In this document: in pieces, positions 8,042 through 17,061 of the stretch | How positions within the stretch are numbered: the stretch's first letter is position 1 | Layout: each line of letters begins with the position of its first letter | Origin: Acanthopleuribacter pedis | Lineage (GTDB): Bacteria; Acidobacteriota; Holophagae; Acanthopleuribacterales; Acanthopleuribacteraceae | DNA: 64,000 nucleotides | NCBI RefSeq assembly: GCF_017377855.1 | Contig: NZ_JAFREP010000002.1 | Coordinates: 1 to 64,000 of the forward strand | Direction of reading: 5' to 3' | Translations under genes and position numbers: made by a program | The notes under the pieces: generated by a model | The model's database searches: none | Told to the model about the DNA's origin: nothing | The model's input: the letters and a program-made list of their open reading frames with translations, nothing else

Positions 8042-9628
8042 ATGAACCAAGCACGCCAAGCCCTGTACGACCGCATCCGCGAATCTTCCAAGGATGAAGT
8101 GATTCTGGAAGAAATGATCGCGCTCGGCTTTTGGGATCCGGCGCAACCGGGCAAGGAAGCGGCCGCCGAGCTGATTGGCAAAACCGCCGAATTGGAGCGG
8201 GAGATGAGCGCCTTGCGGAGTGAAATGGCGCGCATCGACAACCAAGAGGCGATGCTGAAAGCCCTGCGCAAGCGCAACATGGAGCAGGCCAAGGCACGTC
8301 GGGTTGAAACCAAAAAACGGCGTGAGGCCGAGCGCCAGGCGCGCGCCGAGGCCTGGCGGCTCAAAAAACAACAGGACATTTTGTACCTGGGCGAGGGATA
8401 TTCCCATTCGCTGGGTGAGCAGGGCGCGTGCGATGCGGCAGCTTTAGACGAAAACGGCGCGCTGCCCGCCTATGAGAACGCGGCGGCTCTGGCCGCGGCG
8501 ATGGGCATTAGCATCGGTGAGTTGCGCTGGTTGGCATTTGGTCGCAAGGTGTCCCAAACCACACACTACCAGCGTTTCCAGGTACCTAAAAAAAGCGGTG
8601 GGTTGCGCTTGATTTCGGCGCCGATGCCGCGCCTGAAAGAGATACAAAGCTGGATTTTGCGCGAGATTTTGGAAAAGGTGCCGATCCGCTCCGCGGCGCG
8701 CGGTTTTGTGCGTGGTAAGTCGATTGTCGATAATGCGCGACCCCACGTGGGTGCCGATGTGGTGATTAACGTCGACATCAAAGATTTTTTCCCGACGGTG
8801 ACCTATCCCCGCGTCAAAGGCGTGTTTCGCAAGTTGGGTTATCGCGGCCAGGTAGCCACCATCCTGGCCATGCTGACCACGGAGCCGGAGATGGTGGCGC
8901 TGGAAATGGACGGACAACGTTATTGGATGGCAAAGGGCGAGCGGCGTTTGCCGCAAGGGGCCCCGTCGAGTCCGGCGCTCACCAACATTATCTGTCGCGG
9001 TTTGGATGCGGAATTGGAAGAACTGGCCCTGGTCAATGAATACGAATACACCCGCTATGCCGACGACATTACCTTTTCCACGCGGGGCCGCGAGGCGAAC
9101 CGACGCATCGGCGGGGTGCTGCGCAAAATCGAACAACATGTCGGCGCCCACGGCTTTACCCTGCACCCGGACAAAACCAAGGTGTTGCGCAACAACGCCC
9201 GCCAGGAAGTGACCGGGATTGTGGTGAACGAGAAGTTGTCGGTGGATCGCAAGACGCTGCGGCGTTTTCGGGCGGTGATGTTTCAGGTCGAACAAGACGG
9301 GCCGGAAGGGAAACACTGGGGTCAGGCTGAGCATGTGATCGCGGGCTTAACGGGTTACGCCCACTTCCTCAAGATGGTGGATCCCGCGCGGGCCCAACCC
9401 TTTTTGGAACAACTGGCGCGCATTGTGGAAAAACACGGCAACCCGGTTTATCCCGAGCGGCGCGCGGCGCGGGCGCCGAGTTGGCGGCGTTATCAACCCG
9501 ACTCGGATCAGGCCGAGGCGACCGATGCCGCGCCGGCGGCGAACGAGGCACCGGCGCATCCATCCGGTTCTGAAGGGGAAGCAGCGACGCCCGTCCTGGA
9601 AAAGAAACCCTGGTGGAAATTTTGGTAG
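8042..9628 (+). CDS. Retron-type reverse transcriptase
   Basis: 528 residues; ATG at 8042 with GAGGT at 8032-8036. Residues 40-112 are a highly charged, helical, probable coiled-coil extension rich in Glu/Arg/Lys, ahead of the polymerase. The RT core runs from about 150 to 415: PKKSGGLRLI (182-191), the retron-specific NAxxH motif as NARPH (231-235), DIKDFFP with catalytic Asp (245-251), LPQGAPSSP (303-311), the active site YADD (339-342) and the retron VTG motif (390-392). The last ~60 residues are low-complexity and acidic/Ala-rich, ending WWKFW. It should copy the msd of the RNA just upstream into branched msDNA. Both NAxxH and VTG separate it from group II intron and DGR enzymes. All catalytic residues are present, so it should be active. 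Confidence 0.92.
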   Translation: MNQARQALYDRIRESSKDEVILEEMIALGFWDPAQPGKEAAAELIGKTAELEREMSALRSEMARIDNQEAMLKALRKRNMEQAKARRVETKKRREAERQARAEAWRLKKQQDILYLGEGYSHSLGEQGACDAAALDENGALPAYENAAALAAAMGISIGELRWLAFGRKVSQTTHYQRFQVPKKSGGLRLISAPMPRLKEIQSWILREILEKVPIRSAARGFVRGKSIVDNARPHVGADVVINVDIKDFFPTVTYPRVKGVFRKLGYRGQVATILAMLTTEPEMVALEMDGQRYWMAKGERRLPQGAPSSPALTNIICRGLDAELEELALVNEYEYTRYADDITFSTRGREANRRIGGVLRKIEQHVGAHGFTLHPDKTKVLRNNARQEVTGIVVNEKLSVDRKTLRRFRAVMFQVEQDGPEGKHWGQAEHVIAGLTGYAHFLKMVDPARAQPFLEQLARIVEKHGNPVYPERRAARAPSWRRYQPDSDQAEATDAAPAANEAPAHPSGSEGEAATPVLEKKPWWKFW

Positions 9629-9638
9629 GGGAACGATC

Positions 9639-10316
9639 ATGAGCCAACCCATTCTTTACATAGGTAACACCAATTATTCCAGTTGGTCGCTGCGCCCATG
9701 GCTGCTGCTCCACCATTATGGTGTCGCCATGGAGGTTCGCCGTTACGCGTTTAACAGCGACGCCTTTTATCGCGAGGTCGGCGCCGTGTCGCCCACCTGT
9801 CAGGTGCCCTGCCTGCGCATCGACAGCACCTCGATTTGGGATTCTCTGGCCATTTGCGAATGGGCGGCGGAGGCTTGTCCCGAGGTGCGGGGTTGGCCGG
9901 AAGACGCCGCGACCCGCGCGGTGGCGCGTTCCGTCAGTGCCGAAATGCACGCCGGCTTCAAACAGGTCCGTTCCTTGATGCCGATGAACGTGCGCCGCCT
10001 TTGCCCCAAACCCGAACCCAACGCCAAGCTCGAAGCGGAAATTGCACGCATTCAAACCATGTGGCGTGACCTGATCCAAACACACGGGGGTCCTTTCCTG
10101 TTCGGCGATTTCCTGACGATTGCGGATGCGATGTACGCCCCGGTCGTGTTTCGCTTCACCCGTTACCAAATTGACATGGATCCAGTGTGCGCCGCCTACG
10201 CCGACCACATGACGGCATTGCCCTCGATGGTGCATTGGCGTGAAGCGGCGCATCGGGAAACTGAGGTCAACGAGGCTTCGGAAGTGGCGGGTGAACGGCG
10301 CGATTTCCAAAGCTGA
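9639..10316 (+). CDS. Glutathione S-transferase family protein
   Basis: 225 residues; ATG 10 bases after the RT stop, preceded by AGGGGAA. The N-terminal thioredoxin-like domain opens ILYIGNTNYSSWSLRPWLLL, with Ser/Trp residues typical of bacterial GSTs that begin with NYSSWS, and has cis-Pro in TCQVPCL. An all-helical C-terminal domain follows from about residue 85. The tight spacing suggests cotranscription with the reverse transcriptase. I know of no reason for a GST to belong to a retron, and it is more likely a housekeeping neighbour picked up in the same transcription unit. Substrate unknown. Confidence 0.8.
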   Translation: MSQPILYIGNTNYSSWSLRPWLLLHHYGVAMEVRRYAFNSDAFYREVGAVSPTCQVPCLRIDSTSIWDSLAICEWAAEACPEVRGWPEDAATRAVARSVSAEMHAGFKQVRSLMPMNVRRLCPKPEPNAKLEAEIARIQTMWRDLIQTHGGPFLFGDFLTIADAMYAPVVFRFTRYQIDMDPVCAAYADHMTALPSMVHWREAAHRETEVNEASEVAGERRDFQS

Positions 10317-11088
10317 GCATGTCGGTGGAAGGGTGATTTTCGTCACCGCGACCGGGGTGGGCGGAAGGTTTATCTTTTGGTATTCTTGCTTTGGTTGACA
10401 TGTTGACGACTTTGAGTCGTTGATGTGACCTTTTGAATATTTGATTTTTATGACAGAAACGGAAATGCCTCGGTGTTCTGGGTCGTAGGGCGTGCTTTAG
10501 CAACGAATTGAATCCGTATGACCTCGCCGGCGGTCTAGAATGCGCATTGAGGCGCAATTTAAGGATGGTTTATCTTTTTGGTTAAGTCTCTGTATTTATT
10601 GAATTTTGGCGGTCCATTCGCGTTGGCTGAAAAAAAATTTAAAGAAGCGCTGACGGAATTTGGGAATTTTGCGCGATACCCTATAAGGGGTGAGGTTACT
10701 CAAATCACCTTGCTCTTCGGTTCGGTGGGCATGGACCCTTTTGGTTAACGGAACTTATTGAGATGCTACCCGCATTTCTGACAAGGATTCGTAGCAGAAT
10801 TCCTTGTGAGAAATGCGGGCTCGCAAAACTTTGCCGGTAAACGCCTATTATCGACCACGTCTCAAACACAAACACACTTACAACCCGTCCATTGCGACTT
10901 ACCTTGATGGTGAGGTGGCTCGTGCCGGCGGCTTGAGAAGGAACAGTTGCGCCTGTTCTTTTGGTAGAAAAAATACTGCCGGTTCACACCGGAAAAACGC
11001 CTCACGTCATGAGAAGTACGGATCACCTAAAGTGTTCCTATCCTGGAATCCGTGTGCCTGGACAATGGCACCTCGCATTGTCACCAAG
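10317..11088. other. Gene-free stretch between GST and MITE-like element
   Basis: No credible coding region. It is more AT-rich than its surroundings and contains a palindromic repeat at 10767-10821, described separately. Short open frames here lack ribosome sites and recognisable sequence. Confidence 0.6.
10767..10821. repeat. Short palindromic copy of the GAGAAATGCGGGC element
   Basis: ACCCGCATTTCTGACAAGGA (10768-10787) pairs with 10801-10820 with one mismatch around a short loop. The arm sequence (CCCGCATTTCT / AGAAATGCGGG) is the same as the terminal repeat of the larger element at 52192-52408. This looks like a minimal, internally deleted relative. Confidence 0.7.
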
Positions 11089-11276
11089 GTACTACCTAAG
11101 AAGCGCGATAAGTCGCGGTGATTTTAGCCAAACCTCTGGGCTACAACGGCCTGTAAAAATGCTCACCGCACCCACCGGGTGCGGTCGGGCGCGACCCCGG
11201 TCCGCTTGTTCCAAGCCATTTCGCTCCAGATCTTTAGCCAAAATCCCTCGCTCTTATCCCGCTTCTTAGGTACTAA
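11089..11276. mobile_element. MITE-like element with ~45-bp terminal inverted repeats
   Basis: The left end (TACTACCTAAGAAGCGCGATAAG, from about 11093) matches the reverse complement of the right end (CTTATCCCGCTTCTTAGGTACTA, to 11276). The match continues inward through ATTTTAGCCAAA / TTTAGCCAAAAT, with about 35 of 43 positions identical. The ~190-bp element has no coding capacity; its core holds a CACCGCACCCACCGGGTGCGGTC hairpin. It is a non-autonomous transposon by structure; no transposase is in the window. It ends 38 bases before the next start codon and may affect that gene's transcription. Confidence 0.7.
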
Positions 11277-11314
11277 TGAAACACGAACCATTACCACTAT
11301 GGAGTGACCTAGAT

Positions 11315-13999
11315 ATGTTAAAAACAGTCCTATTGCGAATGTTGTTTTGTGCCCTAGCGGCATGTACTTTTAGCTACGCCCAAACCCCGTCTTATCCCTT
11401 TGGCGAAGGTTATTTTAAAGAGAAGTTAATTAACGCGGGGCCCGGTGTCGGCGCCACCTCGACGCGGCGGCATGCGGATCACCTGGGGTGGCGTTTTGAT
11501 GTCGTGAGCGGCGGAAGTAGCCAAGAAGATATGGATCGCTTTGTTGCATTGATGGCTGGGCGTGAAGAAGACCGCAATGGTTTGTTGCTGTATCCAGACG
11601 GGAGCCCGCGTTACCGCATGATGACCGTGGGCGGGGCGACTCGCGAGAACGGTGCATTTATCGGTGGTCTGCAGGGGACGCTCCTTGGCGGTCGCCACCC
11701 GATGCACCCCCATTATCTTGGGGTCCACATGGTGAAACAATTTGTTGAAGGCGGCGGCGGTTACGCGGGTTTCTGCGCGGGCATGCAGTTGGCCGACAAT
11801 TTTCAACTGACACCGGTCGGCATGCAGGACTACCTGTACCCACAAGATCCCGGCCCGGTGGATTCGCGGTTTATCGGGGATTACGCATCCGATTACGGCG
11901 ACATTCCCAATGTATTGCAGTGGGGTGGTACCTACATTCACGAGTACGAACGCCATCCCGGTATGGAGGAAATTGCTCGGATGACCGTGGCATGGGGCAA
12001 TAATAGTGATCGGACCATGGGCGCGACCTGGTTTTACACCGATCCCAACAATCTGGACAAAGGCCGACTGCTGTTGAGCGGTGTTCACCCGGAAATGAAT
12101 GGTGACCCACATGCGGTATCGGTGGTTTCGGCGATGCTGGAAGCCACCATCGCGGGGAACCACGAACCCGTGCTCAAAAAAGAATTGGAGAACGGTGTCC
12201 CTCACGACGCCACCGCGGAGACCTTTACCCACGACTGGACCAAAATCAAAGTGGGCGACGGTCAGTACCACCACTACAAGGTGATGGTTCCCGCGGGCCA
12301 ACGCTACTTGCGCATTGACCTGGGTACCCTGGATCCCTTCGATTTGCATTTGTTCCTCCACCACGATGATTATGCGTTTTTGGGTCATAACAGCTACGAA
12401 CTCGTGGAAAGCGGTGGTTCCAAGGTGTTGGTGGTCGACAATCCCGCCCAAGGCGCGTGGTTCATCGGCGTGAAAGGCGCCAGCTATCCGGCGGCCTCCT
12501 ACATGACCACCGATGAGGGCATTGAGGTGCTGAACGGGATTGGCTACACCCTGACCGCGACCTGGTCGGACCAACCCGAATGCGAAACGGCTGTTTTGAG
12601 CGCGGCGCTTTTGGAAACCAACGTATGCCGCGGCGAAGGATTGGATTATCAGTTCCTCGTTGCCGAGTGTGCCGCGGGTCAATCCGTTAATTTGGAGCTG
12701 GTTAACAGTGTCAACCAGGTGGTTCTTGATTTGGGTTCTCACGTGGTGAGCGCGGGTACCAACACGGGTACCATCGCAACCCCTACCGGCTTAAAAGAGG
12801 TCGCGCACCGCTTGCGTGTGACGGATGCCGAGGGCAATCAAACGGAATCCAACCCAATCACCATGCGCGCCATGCAAATCACGGCCACCACCAACGGCGA
12901 CCGTTTCGAGCCGGGGAGTACCCTTCGTCTCGAATGGCAGGCGCGTTGCGATTTCGAAGGGCAAACCCTGATTACCTTGCGCAATGAGAACCATCAAGAA
13001 GTGGCCCGCGTGCTGACCAACAGCTCCGACTACGGTTTGAACGAAAGCGACTTTTTGCTGAACCAGCCTCCCGGCAACTACTACTTCCGTTTGTACGCCG
13101 CTTGGATCAGTGGTGACTCCAACATGTTCGCCATCGCCGAACCTTCGATTGAAAGCCTGGTGAGCAATGCCGCGCCGGTGGCCGCGGGGTTCCCTTTTGT
13201 GGTGAATTGGGATGCAACGGCCGGTTTTGACGGCGTGACGGGAAGCCTGAGTCTGCACGACGCGAACGGTGCCTTCATCAAAACTTTGGGTAGCAACTTG
13301 CCCTTGGCGGAAGGTGTGAACACGGGAACCTTCTCCTTTACGGCGGCCGATCTCGCCGGTGGTTTCAACACGTCCACTGTGTTCCTGCGCTTTACCGCGG
13401 GTAACGCCACCCGCGACAGCGCGGCGATTGCGGTAACCCAAACGCCGGCTGAGATTCTGGAAGCGGTGCCGGCCATCCTTTACGAAAACCAGGTGTACAG
13501 CTTCCGTTTCCGTCGCAACGTGCTTTCCGACGGTTCCGAATGGCGCCTTCGCTTCCTGGACGCCAACGGCGTTTCGGTGGGCGGCCAAACCGTGACGGGT
13601 GCGAACACGGTAGGCGATCACAGCGACCGCATGGTGATTGGTTTCACCAATGTGGTTGGACCCCTGAGGATTCAGGTGGAAAACAGCCAGGGCACCGTGG
13701 CCGTGACCTCGACGCCGTTCCAGGTGAAGGCGCCGACCTTGACGGTTTACAACGATTTGGCGTTCGGCGGGATCACCTGGGAATGGGATGGTGAAGCCGG
13801 TAACAACGCGGTGATTCTGATCTTCGATGTTGCCACGGGCGCGGAGCTTTTCCGACATACCATGACCAACAGTCCCGGCATCAACCTCTACATGGGTTTT
13901 GGTGGGGTTAACTTGGTGCCAGGTCGTGAATACCGGTTGACGGTCGGCGTTGTCGGCCGCCTCGCCCATGTGGTTCATACCGAAACCTTTATTTACTAA
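11315..13999 (+). CDS. Secreted amidotransferase-like multidomain protein, copy 1
   Basis: 894 residues; ATG at 11315 with GGAG at 11301. An in-frame ATG at 11276 coincides with the MITE-like element's end and is less likely. A signal peptide covers residues 1-22, ending FSYAQ. Residues 30-270 resemble the class I glutamine-amidotransferase fold of the biotin-protein-ligase-N-like family: a nucleophile elbow GFCAGM (Cys154) and a LSGVHPE segment giving His258 and Glu260, so a Cys-His-Glu triad is plausible. Residues about 310-440 resemble a bacterial pre-peptidase C-terminal beta-sandwich (YHHYKVMVPAGQRYLRIDL). The rest is a series of Ig-like beta domains. The next gene is a full-length paralogue of identical length. 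Exported; substrate unknown. Confidence 0.75.
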   Translation: MLKTVLLRMLFCALAACTFSYAQTPSYPFGEGYFKEKLINAGPGVGATSTRRHADHLGWRFDVVSGGSSQEDMDRFVALMAGREEDRNGLLLYPDGSPRYRMMTVGGATRENGAFIGGLQGTLLGGRHPMHPHYLGVHMVKQFVEGGGGYAGFCAGMQLADNFQLTPVGMQDYLYPQDPGPVDSRFIGDYASDYGDIPNVLQWGGTYIHEYERHPGMEEIARMTVAWGNNSDRTMGATWFYTDPNNLDKGRLLLSGVHPEMNGDPHAVSVVSAMLEATIAGNHEPVLKKELENGVPHDATAETFTHDWTKIKVGDGQYHHYKVMVPAGQRYLRIDLGTLDPFDLHLFLHHDDYAFLGHNSYELVESGGSKVLVVDNPAQGAWFIGVKGASYPAASYMTTDEGIEVLNGIGYTLTATWSDQPECETAVLSAALLETNVCRGEGLDYQFLVAECAAGQSVNLELVNSVNQVVLDLGSHVVSAGTNTGTIATPTGLKEVAHRLRVTDAEGNQTESNPITMRAMQITATTNGDRFEPGSTLRLEWQARCDFEGQTLITLRNENHQEVARVLTNSSDYGLNESDFLLNQPPGNYYFRLYAAWISGDSNMFAIAEPSIESLVSNAAPVAAGFPFVVNWDATAGFDGVTGSLSLHDANGAFIKTLGSNLPLAEGVNTGTFSFTAADLAGGFNTSTVFLRFTAGNATRDSAAIAVTQTPAEILEAVPAILYENQVYSFRFRRNVLSDGSEWRLRFLDANGVSVGGQTVTGANTVGDHSDRMVIGFTNVVGPLRIQVENSQGTVAVTSTPFQVKAPTLTVYNDLAFGGITWEWDGEAGNNAVILIFDVATGAELFRHTMTNSPGINLYMGFGGVNLVPGREYRLTVGVVGRLAHVVHTETFIY

Positions 14000-14022
14000 A
14001 CCGTCGTTCGCTTAAACGACCG

Positions 14023-14062
14023 AATGGGGGGACCGCGTTTTCCGTTGTTTCCCCCATTTTTT
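14023..14062 (+). terminator. Rho-independent terminator after copy 1
   Basis: AATGGGGG (14023-14030) pairs with CCCCCATT (14051-14058), followed by a run of T. Confidence 0.8.
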
Positions 14063-14139
14063 CCCGATGTCGGTTGAACCTCGAGCGGGATTCGAACAAA
14101 AAGTGAAAAAAGATTAGCGGAAAAGGCCAAATACCGTGC

Positions 14140-14205
14140 CTTGCTAAATAAGGGGTGATGGAACGAGCAACGCCCGCTTTAGTTTGAACCTTTCTCTTTA
14201 GCAAG
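14140..14205. repeat. 9-bp inverted repeat upstream of copy 2
   Basis: CTTGCTAAA (14140-14148) and TTTAGCAAG (14197-14205) are perfect inverted repeats 48 bases apart, about 100 bp before the start of copy 2. It could be a regulator dyad, but the spacing is long. Confidence 0.35.
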
Positions 14206-14298
14206 TGTGCTCGGTGCCACCACATTGATGGTCCCTTGGTTACCCTTTAGTTAATGATTTGATTGTGAAAACAACTATGAACCTGGAGTAATAAACCT

Positions 14299-16983
14299 AT
14301 GTTTAAAACAGTCCTGTTTCGATTATTGATGTGTGCCCTCGCGGCCTCATCTTGGGCATTCGCCCAAACCTCGCCCTATCCTTTTGGCGAGGGTTATTTC
14401 AAAGAAAAGTTGGTTAACCGCGGTCCCGGTATCGGTTCCTCCGACACGCGGTTGCATGCCGAATATTTGGGTTGGCGTTTCGACGTCGTCAGTGGTGGAA
14501 ACGACGAAGAAGACCGTCGGACCTTTTACGGCCATATTGCCGGCCGCTTGGAAGACCACAACGGCCTGTTGCTGTACCCCGACGGAAGCCCCCGTTACCG
14601 CATTATGACCGTCGGCGGAGCAAGTAGTGAGAACGGCGTCTTCATCGGCGGTGTACAGGGCACCATTTTGCAGGAGTATTACCATCCAATTAAGCCTCAT
14701 TTGAGCGGCAATCATGCGATTGTGAAGTTTGTTGACGGCGGTAGCGGCTATGCCGGTTTTTGTGCGGGCATGCAGCTTATGGACGATTTCGGCATTGAGC
14801 CGATTGGGTTGGTTGATTACCTGTATCCCCAGGATCCCGGACCCGTGGATTCGACGTTTACCGGTGATTACCATTCCGATTACGGCGATATTCCCTACGT
14901 GCTGCAAGCCGGCGGGACCTGGGTACATCAGCCGGAACGAATCGCCGGGCTTGAGGAGATTGCCACCATTATCGTCCCCTGGGGCCGACATAGCCGCACC
15001 TTAGGTGCGACCTGGTTTTACGAAAATCCCAACAATCTCGACGAGGGACGGCTCCTGCTCAGCGGGGTACATCCTGAAATGAAACGGGACCAAAACGCGG
15101 TGGCGATTGTGGCCGAAATGCTGGAAGCAACCATCGCGGGTAACCAGGGCCCCGTCCTTAAAAAAGAACTGGCCAACGGCCAACCCCACGAAGCCTATGA
15201 GGATAGCTTCTGGCCACAATGGGACGAGATCAAGGTCGGCGACGGGCAATACCACCACTACAAGGTGACGGTTCCCTCCGGCCAACGCTTCCTGCGCATC
15301 GATTTGGGAACTACCGATCCGTTCGACCTGCACCTGTTCCTCCATAACGGTGACTTCGCCTTTTTGGGTTACAACACCCGTGAAGTGGTCGGCAGCGGCG
15401 GCAGCAAAAGTTTGGTGATCGACAACCCCCCCGCGGGTGAGTGGTTCATCGGCGTGAAAGGGGCCAGCTATCCCGACGCGAATTACATCCGCAACGACGG
15501 CGGCATTGAGGTTTTGAACGGCATCGGTTATAGCTTGACCGCGACCTGGTCCGACGCGCCCGAATGCGAAACCCAAATTGTGGGTGCGACCCTGTTTGGC
15601 AACCATATCTGTCGCGGTGAAAGCCTGAGCTACGAGGTGACCGCCGCTGCCTGTGCCGCCGGCGAGCGCGCGACCCTGGCCCTGGTGAACAGCAGCGGCC
15701 AAGTCGCCCAAAACTTGGGTTCGCTTACCCTGCAAAGCGGCGCGAACGCGGGTTCGGTCACCTTGTCCACCGGCTTGAGAGAGGGTGGTTACAGTTTGCG
15801 GGTCACCGACGCGGAAGGCCGTCGGGTCGCTTCCAATCCCGTCACCATTCGCGCCATGGCGATTACCGCCACCACCAACGGCACCCGTTTTGAACCGAAT
15901 AGCACGCTGCGCCTTGAATGGCAGGCGCGTTGTGATTTTGCCGGTCAGACCCTGATCACCCTGCGCGATGAAAACCACCGTGAAGTGGCGCGCGTGTTAA
16001 CCAACAGCTCCGATTACGGCCTCAACCAACACGATTTCCTGCTCAACCAACCGCCCGGCAACTACTACTTCCGTTTGTACGCGGCTTCGATTAGCGGTGA
16101 TTCCAACATGTTCACCATCGGCGAACCCTCGATTGAAAACCTGGTAACCACCGCCACACCCGTTGCGCCGGGTTTCCCCTTCGTGGTGAATTGGGATGCA
16201 ACGGCCGGTTTCGACGGCGTGACGGCTTCTTTGTCGCTGCACTATGCCGACGGAACCTTGATCAAAACCCTGGGCACGAACCTGCCCCTTGCCGAGGGCA
16301 CCAACACGGGTACCTTCTCCTTTGGCACGGGCGACCTCACCCGCGGCTTCCCCAGCAACGGTGTTTTGCTGCGGATGCGTGCCGGTGCGACCACTCGTGA
16401 CAGCGGACTGATTCCCGTCACCCAAACGCCGGGCGAATTCCTGGATGCAATCCCCACCACGCTTTACACGCACCAGCTCCTCGACATTCGTTTCCGCCGC
16501 AATGTGCTTGGTGACGGTTCCGCCTGGCGGGTTCGTTATGTGAACAGCGAGGGCCGGGTGATTACCGGACAAAACTTGGACGCTGTGAACACCGTCGGTG
16601 AACACACCGCGCGCCTGTTCCTGATGTTCACCTATCCCAACCACCCACTGATCATGCGCGTGGAAGATGCGAACGGCAACGTGGCGATGGAATCCGCGCC
16701 CTTCGAATTAAAAGCGCCGACCTTGACCGTTTACAACCAACTGAAGATGGGTGGCATGACCTGGGTGTGGGACGGCGAAGCCAACACCACCGCGGTGTTT
16801 TCCATCTACGATGTTGCCACGGGCGCGCTGCAATTCGAACGCGAAGTCCCCCAGCAGCCCGGTGTGAACCTGAATACCCAATTCCACGGCGCCAATTTGG
16901 TAGAAGGGCGTGAGTACCGCCTGGTGGTCGGTGTACGCGGCCGCATGATGCCGGTGTCTTACAAGGAGCAATTCGTTTACTAA
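14299..16983 (+). CDS. Secreted amidotransferase-like multidomain protein, copy 2
   Basis: 894 residues, exactly the length of the upstream copy and alignable from end to end without a visible gap. GGAG lies 12 bases before the ATG. The signal peptide ends SSWAFAQ. It keeps the GFCAGM elbow, the LSGVHPE segment, the pre-peptidase-C-like domain and the same Ig-like series. The two are a tandem duplication that has since diverged, most clearly in the C-terminal third. Each gene has its own terminator and spacing, so they may be expressed separately. The context gives no pathway. Assignment to the amidotransferase fold rests on the Cys elbow and HPE segment. Confidence 0.75.
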   Translation: MFKTVLFRLLMCALAASSWAFAQTSPYPFGEGYFKEKLVNRGPGIGSSDTRLHAEYLGWRFDVVSGGNDEEDRRTFYGHIAGRLEDHNGLLLYPDGSPRYRIMTVGGASSENGVFIGGVQGTILQEYYHPIKPHLSGNHAIVKFVDGGSGYAGFCAGMQLMDDFGIEPIGLVDYLYPQDPGPVDSTFTGDYHSDYGDIPYVLQAGGTWVHQPERIAGLEEIATIIVPWGRHSRTLGATWFYENPNNLDEGRLLLSGVHPEMKRDQNAVAIVAEMLEATIAGNQGPVLKKELANGQPHEAYEDSFWPQWDEIKVGDGQYHHYKVTVPSGQRFLRIDLGTTDPFDLHLFLHNGDFAFLGYNTREVVGSGGSKSLVIDNPPAGEWFIGVKGASYPDANYIRNDGGIEVLNGIGYSLTATWSDAPECETQIVGATLFGNHICRGESLSYEVTAAACAAGERATLALVNSSGQVAQNLGSLTLQSGANAGSVTLSTGLREGGYSLRVTDAEGRRVASNPVTIRAMAITATTNGTRFEPNSTLRLEWQARCDFAGQTLITLRDENHREVARVLTNSSDYGLNQHDFLLNQPPGNYYFRLYAASISGDSNMFTIGEPSIENLVTTATPVAPGFPFVVNWDATAGFDGVTASLSLHYADGTLIKTLGTNLPLAEGTNTGTFSFGTGDLTRGFPSNGVLLRMRAGATTRDSGLIPVTQTPGEFLDAIPTTLYTHQLLDIRFRRNVLGDGSAWRVRYVNSEGRVITGQNLDAVNTVGEHTARLFLMFTYPNHPLIMRVEDANGNVAMESAPFELKAPTLTVYNQLKMGGMTWVWDGEANTTAVFSIYDVATGALQFEREVPQQPGVNLNTQFHGANLVEGREYRLVVGVRGRMMPVSYKEQFVY

Positions 16984-17010
16984 GCTGTAAACTTTTTCGG
17001 TGAAAAGGAT

Positions 17011-17051
17011 CGGGGAAACAGGGTTTTGACGCTGTTTCCCCGGTTTCTTTT
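17011..17051 (+). terminator. Strong rho-independent terminator after copy 2
   Basis: CGGGGAAACAG (17011-17021) pairs perfectly with CTGTTTCCCCG (17032-17042), followed by GTTTCTTTTT. It separates this gene from the convergent sigma factor gene. Confidence 0.88.
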
Positions 17052-17061
17052 TGGCTTGCGG

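Noticed and set aside
7707..8045. Open frame of 112 codons overlapping the stop of the SWIM gene (ATGA overlap)
   Set aside because: It runs through the whole retron RNA, has no ribosome site of its own beyond the overlap, and its composition follows the hairpin stems. The structured RNA explains the stretch better.
9639..10316. GST as a functional retron component
   Set aside because: Only distance (10 bp after the RT stop) supports it; I know of no retron with a GST partner, so it is left as a likely bystander.
14080..14110. T-loop-like GTTCGAATCCCGC on the minus strand, suggesting a tRNA
   Set aside because: The 5' half of the T stem is not complementary and no acceptor or anticodon arm can be built around it.
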